Assembly: GCA_019115745.1 (NCBI GenBank)
Contig: DXDA01000056.1
Location: 1 to 64,000 of the forward strand
Origin: Candidatus Alistipes intestinigallinarum
GTDB taxonomy: Bacteria > Bacteroidota > Bacteroidia > Bacteroidales > Rikenellaceae
Reading direction: 5' to 3'
DNA length: 64,000 bases
The position numbers and the translations under genes were made by a program. The notes under the pieces are model-generated. The model had not been told where the DNA came from, ran no database searches, and saw only the letters and a program-made list of their open reading frames with translations. Shown here one piece after another: positions 48,177 to 58,801 of the stretch; the stretch's first letter is position 1, and every line of letters starts with the position of its first letter.

Positions 48177-49457
48177 ATGAAAAACTGGCTTGAAAAACTC
48201 CGAACCGAGGATTGGGTTGTGGTGTGGGTTTCGATCCCGCTGCTGGCGCTTGCGGCGCTGATCCCCTCTGACCTGCCCTCCGTGCCGTCGACGCTGATCG
48301 GCGAAGTGGCGTGGTACAACATCGCCTACCTGTTTGGGATTGTCCTGGTGGTGCTCTATGTCGGGAGCCTGCTGTTGCGCCGCCCCTTGCGGGGGATGCT
48401 GCCGTCGCTGGTGGTGGTCTTCGCGCTGTCGCTGCTGGCGCAGATGGTGGCCAAACTCCCGGCCGTCTCGTACTACGGTTTCGAATCGGTCTTTTTCTCG
48501 GTGCTCTTCGGCCTGCTGGTCCGGAACGTGTGGCGGGTCCCGGCGTGGATGAAACCGGCGATCCAGGGCGAATTCTTCATCAAGATCGGCGTGGTGTGCC
48601 TCGGGGCGACGATCCTCTTCAGCGACGTGATGAAATCCGGCATTTTCGGATTGCTGCAGGCCTGCCTGGTGGTTGCCGTGGTTTGGTTCTTCGCCTTCCG
48701 GGTTTCGCGGCGCCTGGGCGTCGACGAACGCTCGGCGATGGTCCTTTCGAGCGGGGTTTCGATCTGCGGGGTCTCGGCCTGTATCACGGCGGCGCGTGTC
48801 GCCGGGGGTGACGACCGCAAACTCTCCTACATCGTCTCGCTGGTGCTGATCGTGGTGGTTCCGATGATCTACCTGATGCCGTGGCTGGCCCATTGGATCC
48901 TTCCGCACCTGTTCGCTCCGGAGGTGGCCGAGGAGGTCGCGGGGGCGTGGATCGGCGGTACGATCGACACGACGTCGGGCGTTGCGGCATCGAGTCTGAT
49001 TGTCGGGGAGGTCGCCAACCAGCACGCCGTGATCATCAAGGCGGCCCAGAACGTGCTGATCGGCGTGGTGGCCTTCTTTATTGCGCTGTACCTCTCGGCC
49101 CGGGGCGGTCAGGGCGGTCAGAAGCCGTCGCTGGGCATCGTCTGGGAGAAGTTCCCGAAATTCATCCTGGGCTTCGTGGCGGCCTCGCTGGTCTTCAGCG
49201 TGCTGCAGTCGAGCGGGGTCTTCGTGCCGGGAGCGAAGGGCAAACTGCTCGAACCGGGCGTAGCGAAGATGTTCTCGTCGGTCTTCTTCTCGCTGGCCTT
49301 CGTCTGCATCGGGCTCGATACGCGGTTGAAGGAGATCGTCTCGAAGGAGAACCGCAACATCCTGCGGGCGTTCCTGACGGCCCAGACCTTCAATATCGTG
49401 GCGACGTTCCTGATTGCGTGCCTGCTCTTCGGGGTACTGAAACCGCTGTGGTCGTAA
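48177..49457 (+). CDS. YeiH family putative sulfate exporter
   Basis: GVSICGVSACITAARVAGG; multi-TM; start trimmed to MKNWLEK. Confidence 0.88.
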   Translation: MKNWLEKLRTEDWVVVWVSIPLLALAALIPSDLPSVPSTLIGEVAWYNIAYLFGIVLVVLYVGSLLLRRPLRGMLPSLVVVFALSLLAQMVAKLPAVSYYGFESVFFSVLFGLLVRNVWRVPAWMKPAIQGEFFIKIGVVCLGATILFSDVMKSGIFGLLQACLVVAVVWFFAFRVSRRLGVDERSAMVLSSGVSICGVSACITAARVAGGDDRKLSYIVSLVLIVVVPMIYLMPWLAHWILPHLFAPEVAEEVAGAWIGGTIDTTSGVAASSLIVGEVANQHAVIIKAAQNVLIGVVAFFIALYLSARGGQGGQKPSLGIVWEKFPKFILGFVAASLVFSVLQSSGVFVPGAKGKLLEPGVAKMFSSVFFSLAFVCIGLDTRLKEIVSKENRNILRAFLTAQTFNIVATFLIACLLFGVLKPLWS

Positions 49458-49479
49458 CCTCTCTCCCCGACCGGATATG

Positions 49480-49514
49480 AAAAAGGCTGATTCGACATCG
49501 AATCAGCCTTTTTT
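49480..49514. terminator. Convergent bidirectional terminator
   Basis: 15-bp perfect stem aaaaaggctgattcg/cgaatcagccttttt, 4-nt loop. Confidence 0.9.
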
Positions 49515-51353
49515 CGCTCCTTTTCGAAACGGAGGATTCGTCCCTTTTCCGGAATCTTTCCGGATGGACCCCTTGTGTTTGTCCCTCCCGCTGCCTCTGA
49601 ACTCCTCTCTTCCGTTGCCGGGGCCTTTCCTGCCTTTGGGTGCCGCCTTCCCGCCGGTCCCGAAGAAATAACTCTTCTGACGGCGCTTCTCCTCCTGCGA
49701 GCGGGCGACGTACACCGGTTCGTGCGTGTAGGGATTTTCGCCCGTGTAGAACATCACCGACGAGAGGGTCATGGGCGTGGGGGTCAGGTCCTGTACCTGC
49801 TCCAGATTGAAATGGAGCCTCCCCAGCACCTTTTCCGCGAGGGACTTCATGTCGTGCTCCGTGCATCCGGGATGCGAGGAGATGAAGTAGGGAATCAACT
49901 GATAGGGTAGCTGCTCCTCGCGGCAAATGCGGTGGAAGTCGGCGTTGAGCTTTTCGAAGAGGGCAAAGGGCGGTTTGCGCATCAGCCGCAATACACCCTC
50001 TTCGGTGTGTTCCGGGGCGACCTTCAGCCGTCCGGAGGTGTGGTGTATGAGCACGTTGCGCAGATAGGGCGAGTCGTCGAACAGGTCGTAACGGATTCCG
50101 CTGCCGATGAAAGCCTTCTTGATCCCCTTCACGGCGCGGATTTTCGCGTAGAGATCGAGCAACGGCCGGTGGTCGTTGTCGAGATTGGGACACATCTTCG
50201 GATGGAGACACGAGGCCCTGCGGCACCGGGCGCACAGCGTCCGGTCGCGGCCGCCCATGCGGTACATGTTGGCTGACGGGGCCCCGACATCGGAGAGATA
50301 GCCCTTGAATCCGGGCATCTTCGTGATGCGTTCGACCTCGGCGAGAATCGAGCGTTCGCTGCGCGAGTGGATGAACTTGCCCTGATGGGCGGAGATGGTG
50401 CAGAACGAACATCCCCCGAAACAACCGCGGTGAATGTTCACCGAGAACTTGATCATCTCCCAGGCGGGAATCTCCCCGCGACCGTTGTAACGGGGATGGG
50501 GCGCCCGCTCGTAGGGAAGGTCGAACGAATGGTCCAGCTCCTCGGTCGTGAGGGCGGCATTGGGGGGCGTCACGACGACATACTGGCTGCCGACGGCCTC
50601 GACCAGCGTGGCTTCGGGAGCCATCAGGTTGCTCTGGGTCTCGATGACGGTGAAGTTTTCGCCGAAGGCTCGCTTGTCGTGCAGACACTCCTCGAACGAG
50701 TGGAGCCGGATCGTGCGCTCGGGATCGAGCCGCGCGACATACCCCTCGTCGGCCAGAAAGGCCACCTGACGGATCTTGCGCAGCAGTTTGGCGTTGTAGC
50801 CGTTGCGCATGGCGCGTGCGACCTGCTGTACGACGCCCTCTCCCATGCCGTAGATCAGCAGGTCGGCGCCGCTTTCGACCAGCAGCGAGGGCTTCAGCCG
50901 ATCGCTCCAGTAGTCGTAGTGGGTGAGCCTCCGCAGCGAGGCTTCGATGCCACCCACGACGACCGGAACATGGGGATACAACCGTTTGAGGATCTGCGTG
51001 TAGACCGTCACGGCGTAATCGGGCCGGAATCCGGCCTTTCCGCCGGGGGTGTAGGCGTCGTCGTGCCGCAGCCGGAGGTTGGCCGTGTAGTGGTTGACCA
51101 TCGAGTCCATGGCGCCCCCGGAGACTCCGAAGAAGAGCCTCGGAGTTCCTAATTTGGTGAAGTCGCGCAGGTCGTCGCGCCAGTTGGGCTGGGGAACGAT
51201 CGCCACGCGGTAGCCCTCGGCTTCGAGCAGACGCCCCACGACGGCGGCCCCGAAGGCCGGGTGGTCGATGTAGGCATCGCCCGAGAAGAGGATCACGTCC
51301 AACTGATCCCATCCGCGTTCGCGGACCTCCTTGACGGTTGTCGGCAGAAACAT
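49503..51353 (-). CDS. YgiQ family radical SAM protein
   Basis: NIHRGCFGGCSFCTISAHQGKFIHSRS; SSHPGCTEHDM. Confidence 0.94.
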   Translation of the reverse strand: MFLPTTVKEVRERGWDQLDVILFSGDAYIDHPAFGAAVVGRLLEAEGYRVAIVPQPNWRDDLRDFTKLGTPRLFFGVSGGAMDSMVNHYTANLRLRHDDAYTPGGKAGFRPDYAVTVYTQILKRLYPHVPVVVGGIEASLRRLTHYDYWSDRLKPSLLVESGADLLIYGMGEGVVQQVARAMRNGYNAKLLRKIRQVAFLADEGYVARLDPERTIRLHSFEECLHDKRAFGENFTVIETQSNLMAPEATLVEAVGSQYVVVTPPNAALTTEELDHSFDLPYERAPHPRYNGRGEIPAWEMIKFSVNIHRGCFGGCSFCTISAHQGKFIHSRSERSILAEVERITKMPGFKGYLSDVGAPSANMYRMGGRDRTLCARCRRASCLHPKMCPNLDNDHRPLLDLYAKIRAVKGIKKAFIGSGIRYDLFDDSPYLRNVLIHHTSGRLKVAPEHTEEGVLRLMRKPPFALFEKLNADFHRICREEQLPYQLIPYFISSHPGCTEHDMKSLAEKVLGRLHFNLEQVQDLTPTPMTLSSVMFYTGENPYTHEPVYVARSQEEKRRQKSYFFGTGGKAAPKGRKGPGNGREEFRGSGRDKHKGSIRKDSGKGTNPPFRKGAKKG

Positions 51354-51474
51354 TTTTCAGGAACAGGTTTTGCGGGAGATTCACCCTCCCGTCCGATTCA
51401 TTTTGTCTTTCGTTTTTTGAAGGGCGGCCGCCTCTCCCCGGCTCACCGGGGCGGGCTTTCTCTTCGGAGTTGGA

Positions 51475-52584
51475 CTATTCCGCCGTCTCCTGGCCCCGTC
51501 CCCCGGCAATATAGGTATCCCACTTGGCGAGCAGGGCCTTGAAGTCTTCGGGCAGCTCGCTGTCGAAGAGGACGTTGCGGTGCGTGGCGGGGTGCTCGAA
51601 TCCCAGCAGGCGGGCATGGAGAGCGTGGCGGGGCATCAGGGCGAAGCAGTTCTCGATGAACTGTTTGTATTTGGCAAAGGTCGTGCCCTTGAGGATGCGG
51701 TCTCCGCCGTAGCGCTCGTCGTTGAAGAGCGGGTGCCCGATCCAGGCCATGTGGACGCGGATCTGGTGCGTGCGGCCCGTTTCGAGTCGGCACTCCACGA
51801 GTGTCACGTAACCGTACCGGCGCAGCACCTTCCAGTGGGTTACGGCGTGCTTGCCGTCCGAACCGTCGGCGAAGACGTACATCTTCTGCCGGTCTTTCGG
51901 ACTGCGGCCGATGTTTCCGGTGATGGTCCCCTCGTCCTCGTCGAAGTTGCCCCAGACGAGGGCGACGTATCGGCGCTGGATCGTGTGGTCGAAGAACTGC
52001 TTGGCCAGCCGGGCATGGGTCTGCTCGTCCTTGGCGATCACGAGGAGCCCCGAGGTGTTCTTGTCGATGCGGTGGACCAGTCCGGCGCGGTTCTGCTCCT
52101 CGGCCGGGATTCCCTGGGCGTTGAGGTGGTACATCAGGGCGTTTACGAGCGTTCCGGTGTAGTTTCCCACGCCGGGGTGGACAACCATCCCCGCGGGTTT
52201 GTTGACAATCAGCAGGTGGTCGTCCTCGTAGGGGATGTCGAGTGGAATGTCCTCGGCCACGAGTTCCGTTTCGCGCCGCGGGTAGGGCAGCACGATCTGA
52301 ATACGGTCCAGCGGTTTGACCTTGTAGCTCGACTTGGCGGCCTTTCCGTTGACGAGGATGTTTCCGCTGTCGGCCGCGGCCTGGATGCGGTTGCGCGAGC
52401 AGTGCTCCATCCGTACGGTGAGGAACTTGTCCAGCCGCATCGGGGTCTGGCCCTTGTCGGCCGTTACGGCGAAGTGCTCGTAGAGTCCGGCCTCCTCCTC
52501 ATCCTCCGATTCGGCAGCCAGCGTTTCGGGATCCTCGGGAAGCCTCTCCAGCAGGGAGTCGTCGATATGGTGTTCGGCACTCAT
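51475..52584 (-). CDS. rluD: Pseudouridine synthase RluD family
   Basis: GLVHRIDKNTSGLLVIAKDEQTHARL; N-terminal S4 domain. Confidence 0.94.
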   Translation of the reverse strand: MSAEHHIDDSLLERLPEDPETLAAESEDEEEAGLYEHFAVTADKGQTPMRLDKFLTVRMEHCSRNRIQAAADSGNILVNGKAAKSSYKVKPLDRIQIVLPYPRRETELVAEDIPLDIPYEDDHLLIVNKPAGMVVHPGVGNYTGTLVNALMYHLNAQGIPAEEQNRAGLVHRIDKNTSGLLVIAKDEQTHARLAKQFFDHTIQRRYVALVWGNFDEDEGTITGNIGRSPKDRQKMYVFADGSDGKHAVTHWKVLRRYGYVTLVECRLETGRTHQIRVHMAWIGHPLFNDERYGGDRILKGTTFAKYKQFIENCFALMPRHALHARLLGFEHPATHRNVLFDSELPEDFKALLAKWDTYIAGGRGQETAE

Positions 52585-53567
52585 CAGTCGAAAAATCCTT
52601 CGTTGTCGTCGTTCGTGCGATGGGCTTCGGGGCTTTCCATCTCCCGGGCGGGTTCGGCCAGGGCCTCTTCGAGCGAGATGCGGGCCAGCGAATCGCTTTC
52701 GGCCAGCTCTTCGGCTCTTCGGGCTTCGGCAGCGGCCGCAGCCTGCTTTTCGGCCGTGGCGCGGTGTTCGGCGAGTTTGTCGTCATCGAGCGTGAGCCGC
52801 AGGTCGACGCGCGAACCCAGCGCCGCGGCGTGCTCGGCCCCGGGGACCTGGATGTAGACGCGGGCATCCTTCTGGTTGAGGAGATTGATCCCCTCGTCGA
52901 AATCGATGCGTCCGATGTTCAGCCCGAGCTCCCAGAGGCGGCCTTTTGCCTGAGCGAGCGGCTGCCCGACCACCTGCGGGACGATCGTCGAGGCGTATCC
53001 CTCCTCGACGCCGACGTAGAGCGTGACGCCCGATCCCATTTCGGCCTCGATCCGGGAGTTTTGCTGGACGGGTTTCCCGCCGCAATACTCTTCGAGGACG
53101 TAGTTGGTGGCGATGTCGGGCCGGTAGATGAGCTCGTCGATTCCGAGCCCTGCGATTTCGAGCATGTTCTTGGCCTGGCGGAGCGACCGTCCGGCGACGT
53201 AGGGCACGGGCACCATCTTCTGTCGGAAGGAGTTGATTGTGATATAGACCGTCCGTCCGGGTTTTACCTCGACACCGCCTTCGGGGAGCTGGTCGAGGAC
53301 GATTCCGCCCTCGTATGCGGGTACGAACAGCGAGTCGTTGATGTGGAGTTTGAGGTCGTACTTGCGGGCGATCCGCTGGGCTTCGGGGAGTGGGATTCCC
53401 GAGAAGTCGGGGACGGTGCGCCGGGCTCCGTGGCGCGTGCCGATCTGCATGAGCAGGTGTGCGGCGACGGCCATCACGAGGATGATCGCTGCAATGACGA
53501 GAAGGTTCCAGAGGAGCTTGTGCTCCCGGATGCGCGCGAAGATGCTGGCTGGTTTCTGCATGGTCAT
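52584..53567 (-). CDS. PASTA domain membrane protein
   Basis: N-terminal TM; repeated PASTA-like segments (VPDFSGIPLPEAQRIARKYDLKL; VPYVAGRSLRQAKNMLEIAGLGI; VPQVVGQPLAQAKGRLWELGLNI). Confidence 0.88.
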   Translation of the reverse strand: MTMQKPASIFARIREHKLLWNLLVIAAIILVMAVAAHLLMQIGTRHGARRTVPDFSGIPLPEAQRIARKYDLKLHINDSLFVPAYEGGIVLDQLPEGGVEVKPGRTVYITINSFRQKMVPVPYVAGRSLRQAKNMLEIAGLGIDELIYRPDIATNYVLEEYCGGKPVQQNSRIEAEMGSGVTLYVGVEEGYASTIVPQVVGQPLAQAKGRLWELGLNIGRIDFDEGINLLNQKDARVYIQVPGAEHAAALGSRVDLRLTLDDDKLAEHRATAEKQAAAAAEARRAEELAESDSLARISLEEALAEPAREMESPEAHRTNDDNEGFFD

Positions 53568-53571
53568 GGAT

Positions 53572-54675
53572 TTATTTCGGCGCCTTTTGGTAGAGGTAGA
53601 CGGCGATGCCGAGGTAGATGATGTTGGGGAGCCAGACGGCGATTCCCGTGGGGAGCGTTCCGCTCTTGGCGAACTCCTCGAAGAAGCGGTTGAAGAGGAT
53701 GTAGGAGAAGCAGAGTCCGGTTCCGATACCGATATGGAGTCCGGTTCCGCCGCGGACCTTGCGCGAGGAGAGCGAGACGCCGATCAGCGTGAGGATGAAG
53801 GTCGAGAGGGGGTATGCGTAGCGGGCGTGCTTCTCGACCTCGATGATGTTGATCGAATCGGAGCCTTTGGCGCGCTGCTGTTCGAGGAACTGGTTCAGCT
53901 CGGTGATGTTCATGGTCTGAATCAGGTCGTTGATGGCCCCGAGTTCGGCGACTTCGAGGTTGATGAGCGTATCGAGGTTGCGGAACTGTTCGAAGGTTTC
54001 GCTGCCGTCGGCCGCGAATTCGCGTTTGGTGTATCGGGGGGCTGTCCAGCGTTTGGTTTCGGGGTCGAACTTGGCGTCGGAGGCTTCGAGCGAACGGACC
54101 ATGGATCCGTTTTCGTAGCGTTCCAGGACGAAGAACGAGGCCTGGCGGGCGTTTCCGTTGTATCCGCGGATGTAGGCGAAGGTTCCGGGTTCGATCTGGC
54201 GGTAGATGTGTCGGTCGTATCGGGTGTTCTGCTTTTTGGGGATGTACTCCTGCTGGAAGGCGATGACGCGGCGCTGGGAGCGGGGTATGACCCAGAGGTT
54301 GAGGGTCAGCGAGAGCGACGCGATGATGAGCGCCCCGAGGAAGTAGGGCCACATGAGTCGTCGGAAGGACATGCCTCCGGACAACATGGCGACGATCTCG
54401 GTCTGATAGGCCATCTTCGAGGTGAAGAAGATGCAGGCGATGAAGGTGAACAGGCCGCTGAACTGGTTGATGAAGAAGGGGATGAAGTTGAGGTAGTTCT
54501 GCAGCAGGATGGCCTTCATCGGGGCGTGCGTGGCGGTGAAGTCGTCGATTTTCTCGGCGTAGTCGAAGATCACGACGATGACGATGATCATCGCAATGGC
54601 GAAGAAGTAGGTTGCGAGGAACTTGCCGAGTATGTAGCGGTCCAGAATCTTGAACCCGGGGAAACGGATTTTCAT
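53572..54675 (-). CDS. LptF/LptG family LPS export permease
   Basis: LDRYILGKFLATYFFAIAMI; multi-TM with periplasmic domain. Confidence 0.9.
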   Translation of the reverse strand: MKIRFPGFKILDRYILGKFLATYFFAIAMIIVIVVIFDYAEKIDDFTATHAPMKAILLQNYLNFIPFFINQFSGLFTFIACIFFTSKMAYQTEIVAMLSGGMSFRRLMWPYFLGALIIASLSLTLNLWVIPRSQRRVIAFQQEYIPKKQNTRYDRHIYRQIEPGTFAYIRGYNGNARQASFFVLERYENGSMVRSLEASDAKFDPETKRWTAPRYTKREFAADGSETFEQFRNLDTLINLEVAELGAINDLIQTMNITELNQFLEQQRAKGSDSINIIEVEKHARYAYPLSTFILTLIGVSLSSRKVRGGTGLHIGIGTGLCFSYILFNRFFEEFAKSGTLPTGIAVWLPNIIYLGIAVYLYQKAPK

Positions 54676-54678
54676 CGG

Positions 54679-55809
54679 TCAGAGCCTTCTTGTGAGTTTT
54701 TGAACCATCGTCTCTTTCCAGGCCTTGAAATCGCCGGCGAGGATGTGGTTGCGGGCCTCTCCGACGAGTCGCAGGTAGAAGGCGATGTTGTGCAGCGAGG
54801 CGATCTGTGCGGCGAGCATTTCGCCGCAGGTGGCCAGGTGGTGCAGGTAGGCCTTCGAGTAGAGGGTGTCGACGAACGCCGTGCCGTCGGGGTCGATGGG
54901 CGAGAAGTCGTCCTCCCACTTCTTGTTGCGGATGTTGATGACGCCCTCGGCGGTGAAGAGCTGTCCGTTCCGGCCGTTTCGCGTGGGCATCACGCAGTCG
55001 AACATGTCGACGCCGCGTTCGATTCCTTCGAGGATGTTGACCGGCGTGCCGACCCCCATCAGGTAGCGGGGCCGGTCCTCGGGGAGAATGGCGTTGACCA
55101 CCTCGATCATTCGGTACATCACCTCGGTGGGTTCACCGACGGCCAGACCGCCGATGGCATATCCGTCGGCATCGTACCGTTTGACGTTTTCGGCGGCGCG
55201 GATCCGGAGGTCGGGATAGGTACACCCCTGTACGATGGGGAACAGCGCCTGATAGTGGCCGTATTTGGGTGCGGTCTGGTGGTAGCGGTTGAAGCAGCGG
55301 TCGAGCCAGCGCTCGGTGAGGTCGAGCGACTTGGCGGCATATTCGCGGGGTGCGTCGCCCGGGGGGCACTCGTCGAATGCCATCATGATGTCGGCGCCGA
55401 TCGTCCGCTCGGTGTCGATGACGCTTTCGGGGGTGAAGAGGTGCTTCGAGCCGTCGATGTGGGATCGGAAGTAACACCCCTCCTCCTTGAGTTTTCGGCA
55501 CGCCGCGAGGGAGAAGACCTGAAACCCGCCGCTGTCGGTGAGCATGGGCCCGTCCCAGGTGGAGAAGCGGTGGACGCCTCCGGCGCGTTCGAGGATCTCC
55601 ATGCCGGGTCGCAGGTAGAGGTGGTAGGTGTTAGCCAGGATGATCTGCGCGCGGGCTTCGTCGCGGACGTCGCGGTGGAAGATTCCCTTGACGGTTGCGG
55701 CGGTGCCTACGGGCATGAAGATCGGTGTCCGGATCGTTCCGTGATCGGTCTGGAGTTCACCGGCTCGGGCCTGCGAAGCAGGGTCTTTCTGTTGGAGGGT
55801 AAATTTCAT
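54679..55809 (-). CDS. tgt: tRNA-guanine transglycosylase
   Basis: ANTYHLYLRPG; LTDSGGFQVFSL; GVGTPVNILEGIERGVDMFDCVMPTRNGRNG. Confidence 0.97.
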   Translation of the reverse strand: MKFTLQQKDPASQARAGELQTDHGTIRTPIFMPVGTAATVKGIFHRDVRDEARAQIILANTYHLYLRPGMEILERAGGVHRFSTWDGPMLTDSGGFQVFSLAACRKLKEEGCYFRSHIDGSKHLFTPESVIDTERTIGADIMMAFDECPPGDAPREYAAKSLDLTERWLDRCFNRYHQTAPKYGHYQALFPIVQGCTYPDLRIRAAENVKRYDADGYAIGGLAVGEPTEVMYRMIEVVNAILPEDRPRYLMGVGTPVNILEGIERGVDMFDCVMPTRNGRNGQLFTAEGVINIRNKKWEDDFSPIDPDGTAFVDTLYSKAYLHHLATCGEMLAAQIASLHNIAFYLRLVGEARNHILAGDFKAWKETMVQKLTRRL

Positions 55810-55868
55810 ACGCATCTATTCGGCAAAAATACACAAAATATTCGTATCTTTGCGCATATTTTGTCAAT

Positions 55869-57023
55869 ATGCGATTCTTCGAACAAATTCTGGTCTCGTA
55901 TGGCTGGGAGGGTCTTGCGCTTGCGGGGTCCCTGCTTGTAATGTTCGGCGTACAGCTCTACTACTATATTTTCGTTTACGGACGGATCTCCGGCTACAAG
56001 AACAACCGCCGGGCGGTGACGCTGGAGACGGAGCCGCCGGTTTCGGTGATTGTCCCGTTGTTTTCGGAGGACTACTCGTTCGTCGAGGAGCGCCTGCCGC
56101 TGATGCTGGCCCAGGCCTACCCGGACTTCGAGGTGGTGATCGTCTACGTGGGTCACGATTCGGATTTCTACGAGGACCTCATGCGGCTCAAGCAGTCGTT
56201 CCCGCAGATCACGACCACGAAAATCCACCTGGACCCTCGTTTTCCGATTTCGCGCAAGATGGCGCTGAACGTGGGCATCAAGTCGGCGCACTACGAACAC
56301 CTGATCTTCACCTCGACGGATGCCGTACCGCAGACGGACCGCTGGCTGTCGCTGATGGCCAAGGGTTTCATGCGCGGGGAGATCGTCCTCGGCTACTGCG
56401 GGATCGAACGCGGCAAGGGCTTCACGAACTACCTGATGCGGACCTGGCGGATGATGCACTCGGCAAACTGGATCGCCCGGGCCGTCCGGCGCCGCGCCTA
56501 TCGGGGAACGCTCCACAATCTCGGCTTCACGAAACGCCTCTATTTCGGAGCCAACGGCTTCGACCATCTGAACATGAACATCGGCGAGGACGACCTCTTC
56601 ATGCAGCGGGTCATGACGCGCGACAACGTCAGCGTGATCCTTTCGCCGCGTGCCACGCTGCGTGAGAAGACGTGGGGCGGCATGGGCTGGTGGATGAGCC
56701 AGTTGCGTTACTACGGGTCGTCGTTCCGCTTCTACCCGCAGGGTGTCAAGAGCTCGGTCCGCTGGGAGCTGGGTTCGCGGGTTCTCTTTTTCCTGACGGC
56801 GATCTGCGCCCTGGCGGTCATGCCGCCGGAGTACAAACTCGGCGCCGCGCTGTTTGTCGTCATCCGCTACGGGATCGTCCTCTTCGGGGTGCGCCGCGTG
56901 GCCCGGCGGCTGGGTGAAGAGGGAATCACGGGGCGCTACTTCCTCTATGATCTGCTGAGCCCGCTGTGTGAGGCAGCTTTGGGCGTGCTGCTGCTGCGCC
57001 GCGACGAACGGGTATGGAGATAG
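55869..57023 (+). CDS. Glycosyltransferase family 2-like membrane protein
   Basis: PVSVIVPLFSEDYSFVEERLPLML; STDAVPQTDRWL; TATCTTTG box at 55845. Confidence 0.87.
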   Translation: MRFFEQILVSYGWEGLALAGSLLVMFGVQLYYYIFVYGRISGYKNNRRAVTLETEPPVSVIVPLFSEDYSFVEERLPLMLAQAYPDFEVVIVYVGHDSDFYEDLMRLKQSFPQITTTKIHLDPRFPISRKMALNVGIKSAHYEHLIFTSTDAVPQTDRWLSLMAKGFMRGEIVLGYCGIERGKGFTNYLMRTWRMMHSANWIARAVRRRAYRGTLHNLGFTKRLYFGANGFDHLNMNIGEDDLFMQRVMTRDNVSVILSPRATLREKTWGGMGWWMSQLRYYGSSFRFYPQGVKSSVRWELGSRVLFFLTAICALAVMPPEYKLGAALFVVIRYGIVLFGVRRVARRLGEEGITGRYFLYDLLSPLCEAALGVLLLRRDERVWR

Positions 57024-57577
57024 CCGACTATATCGTAGCCGAGGACCGGGAACTGGTGGCCCTTGTGCTCGGAGGCGACGATACGGCCTTCGAGTACCTG
57101 TTCAACCGCTATCGGGATGCGATCCACCGCCTTTTCGTGCAGCGGCTCGGGGGGACGAACGACGCCGACGATCTGCTGCAGGAGACCTTCATCAAGGTCT
57201 ATATCAACCTGCACCGCTACAGCCGGGAGTATACCTTCGGACAGTGGGTCTATACGATCGCGCGGAATACGTTCATCGACTTCGTGCGGCGGCGGCAGGA
57301 GGACTTGTCGATCGACGACCGCTTTTCGGCCCCGGCGTCGAGTGCGCCGACTCCGGAGGAGAGCGTGATCAACCTCCAGCAGCGGACCCAGATCGAACAC
57401 TACCTCGAACGGCTGGCCCCGCGCTACCGGCAACTGATCGTGATGCGCTTTTTCGACGAATACTCCTACGAGGAGATCGCGGCGAAACTTTCGCTGCCGC
57501 TGGGGACGGTGAAGACGCAGATTCACCGGGCCCGGGAGCAGATGTGCCGCCTGATCGCCGAGGGGGAGAAGAACTGA
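57014..57577 (+). CDS. RNA polymerase sigma factor, sigma-70/ECF family
   Basis: FEYLFNRYRDAIHRLFVQRLGGTNDADDLLQETFIKVYINL; MRFFDEYSYEEIAAKLSLPLGTVKTQIHRAREQM. Confidence 0.94.
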   Translation: MEIADYIVAEDRELVALVLGGDDTAFEYLFNRYRDAIHRLFVQRLGGTNDADDLLQETFIKVYINLHRYSREYTFGQWVYTIARNTFIDFVRRRQEDLSIDDRFSAPASSAPTPEESVINLQQRTQIEHYLERLAPRYRQLIVMRFFDEYSYEEIAAKLSLPLGTVKTQIHRAREQMCRLIAEGEKN

Positions 57578-57635
57578 TAGCGGAGACGGCCGTGCCGGAG
57601 AAATCGAATACCCGCTGCCGTGAATTCAAAAAACG

Positions 57636-58259
57636 ATGGAACTGATCGAAAAATATTTTCCGGATCTGACCGAAAGCCAGCGCGCACGCTTTGCCGCGCT
57701 GTATGACCTTTATGCCGATTGGAACGCGAAGATCAACGTCGTCTCGCGCAAGGATTTCGACCAGCTCTACCTGCGGCACGTGCTGCACTCGCTGGCCATT
57801 GCGAAGGTTTGCCGGTTCGACGCCGGGGCGCGCATCCTGGATGTGGGTTGCGGGGGTGGTTTCCCGTCTGTTCCGCTGGCGATTCTCTTCCCGGAGGCAT
57901 ACTTCACGGCGGCGGATTCGATCCGCAAGAAGATCACGGTGGTCGAAGGGGTCTCGCAGAGCCTGGGTCTGACGAACCTGACTCCCTGCTGCGTGCGGGT
58001 CGAGACCTTGCCGGAACGTTACGACTACGTGGTTTCGCGGGCCGTGACGGCGATGCCGGAGTTCGTGGACTGGATCTGGTCAAAGATCGAACGGGGACAG
58101 CGGGGCACGCTTCCGAACGGCATTCTCTACCTGAAGGGCGGTGATCTGGCCGAAGAGCTGGCCCGTACGGGCAAACACTGGGATCTCTACGACATCCATG
58201 CGTTCTTCGACGAGGAGTTCTTCGAGACGAAAAAGGTGGTCTACACCCCGAAAAAATAG
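57636..58259 (+). CDS. rsmG: 16S rRNA (guanine(527)-N(7))-methyltransferase RsmG
   Basis: DWNAKINVVSRKD; ILDVGCGGGFPSVPLAILFPEA; VSRAVTAMPEF. Confidence 0.95.
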   Translation: MELIEKYFPDLTESQRARFAALYDLYADWNAKINVVSRKDFDQLYLRHVLHSLAIAKVCRFDAGARILDVGCGGGFPSVPLAILFPEAYFTAADSIRKKITVVEGVSQSLGLTNLTPCCVRVETLPERYDYVVSRAVTAMPEFVDWIWSKIERGQRGTLPNGILYLKGGDLAEELARTGKHWDLYDIHAFFDEEFFETKKVVYTPKK

Positions 58260-58789
58260 TGTCGGTTTTGCTCTCCGAAACGCTTCTATGGTTGTTTCCT
58301 GCGGTGTTCGTGCTGCATGAGGCCGAAGAGATTCTCTTCCTGCCGCCCTGGCTGCAACGCCATCGGGAGTGGCTCTTGAATCGTTTTCCGCGCGGGTCTT
58401 CCCGCCTGCTTCCGTTTTTTGACGGGATTTCCCGCACGACCTTTGCCGGAATCGCAGCCGAAGAGTTCGTGCTGGTGCTGGGGGTCACGGCATGGGCGTC
58501 ATGGGCGGATGTTTGCTATCCGTGGCTGGCGCTGTTCCTCGCCTTTGGCGTGCACCTTGTCGTTCATCTGCTGCAGGGGCTCTTGATCCGGCGTTACGTT
58601 CCGGTTGTCGCCACCTCCCTGATCGGTTTGCTCTATTGCGGATGGGGATTGCGGACTCTGCTTCAACTTGGAATGTTCTCCCTCCGGGAATATGTGCTTT
58701 GCGCCGTGGCGGGCTGTCTGATCGCCGGGGTCAATCTGTGGACCATGCACGCTTTGGCTGCAACGCTCCGCCGCCGTCCGCGAAACTGA
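58259..58789 (+). CDS. HXXEE domain membrane protein
   Basis: FVLHEAEEILFLPPWL HxxEE motif; multi-TM. Confidence 0.75.
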   Translation: MSVLLSETLLWLFPAVFVLHEAEEILFLPPWLQRHREWLLNRFPRGSSRLLPFFDGISRTTFAGIAAEEFVLVLGVTAWASWADVCYPWLALFLAFGVHLVVHLLQGLLIRRYVPVVATSLIGLLYCGWGLRTLLQLGMFSLREYVLCAVAGCLIAGVNLWTMHALAATLRRRPRN

Positions 58790-58801
58790 CCCCCTCCGCC
58801 T

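Noticed and set aside
53338-55941. 867-aa plus-strand ORF
   Set aside because: Antisense to PASTA protein, lptG-like and tgt genes, which have clear motifs
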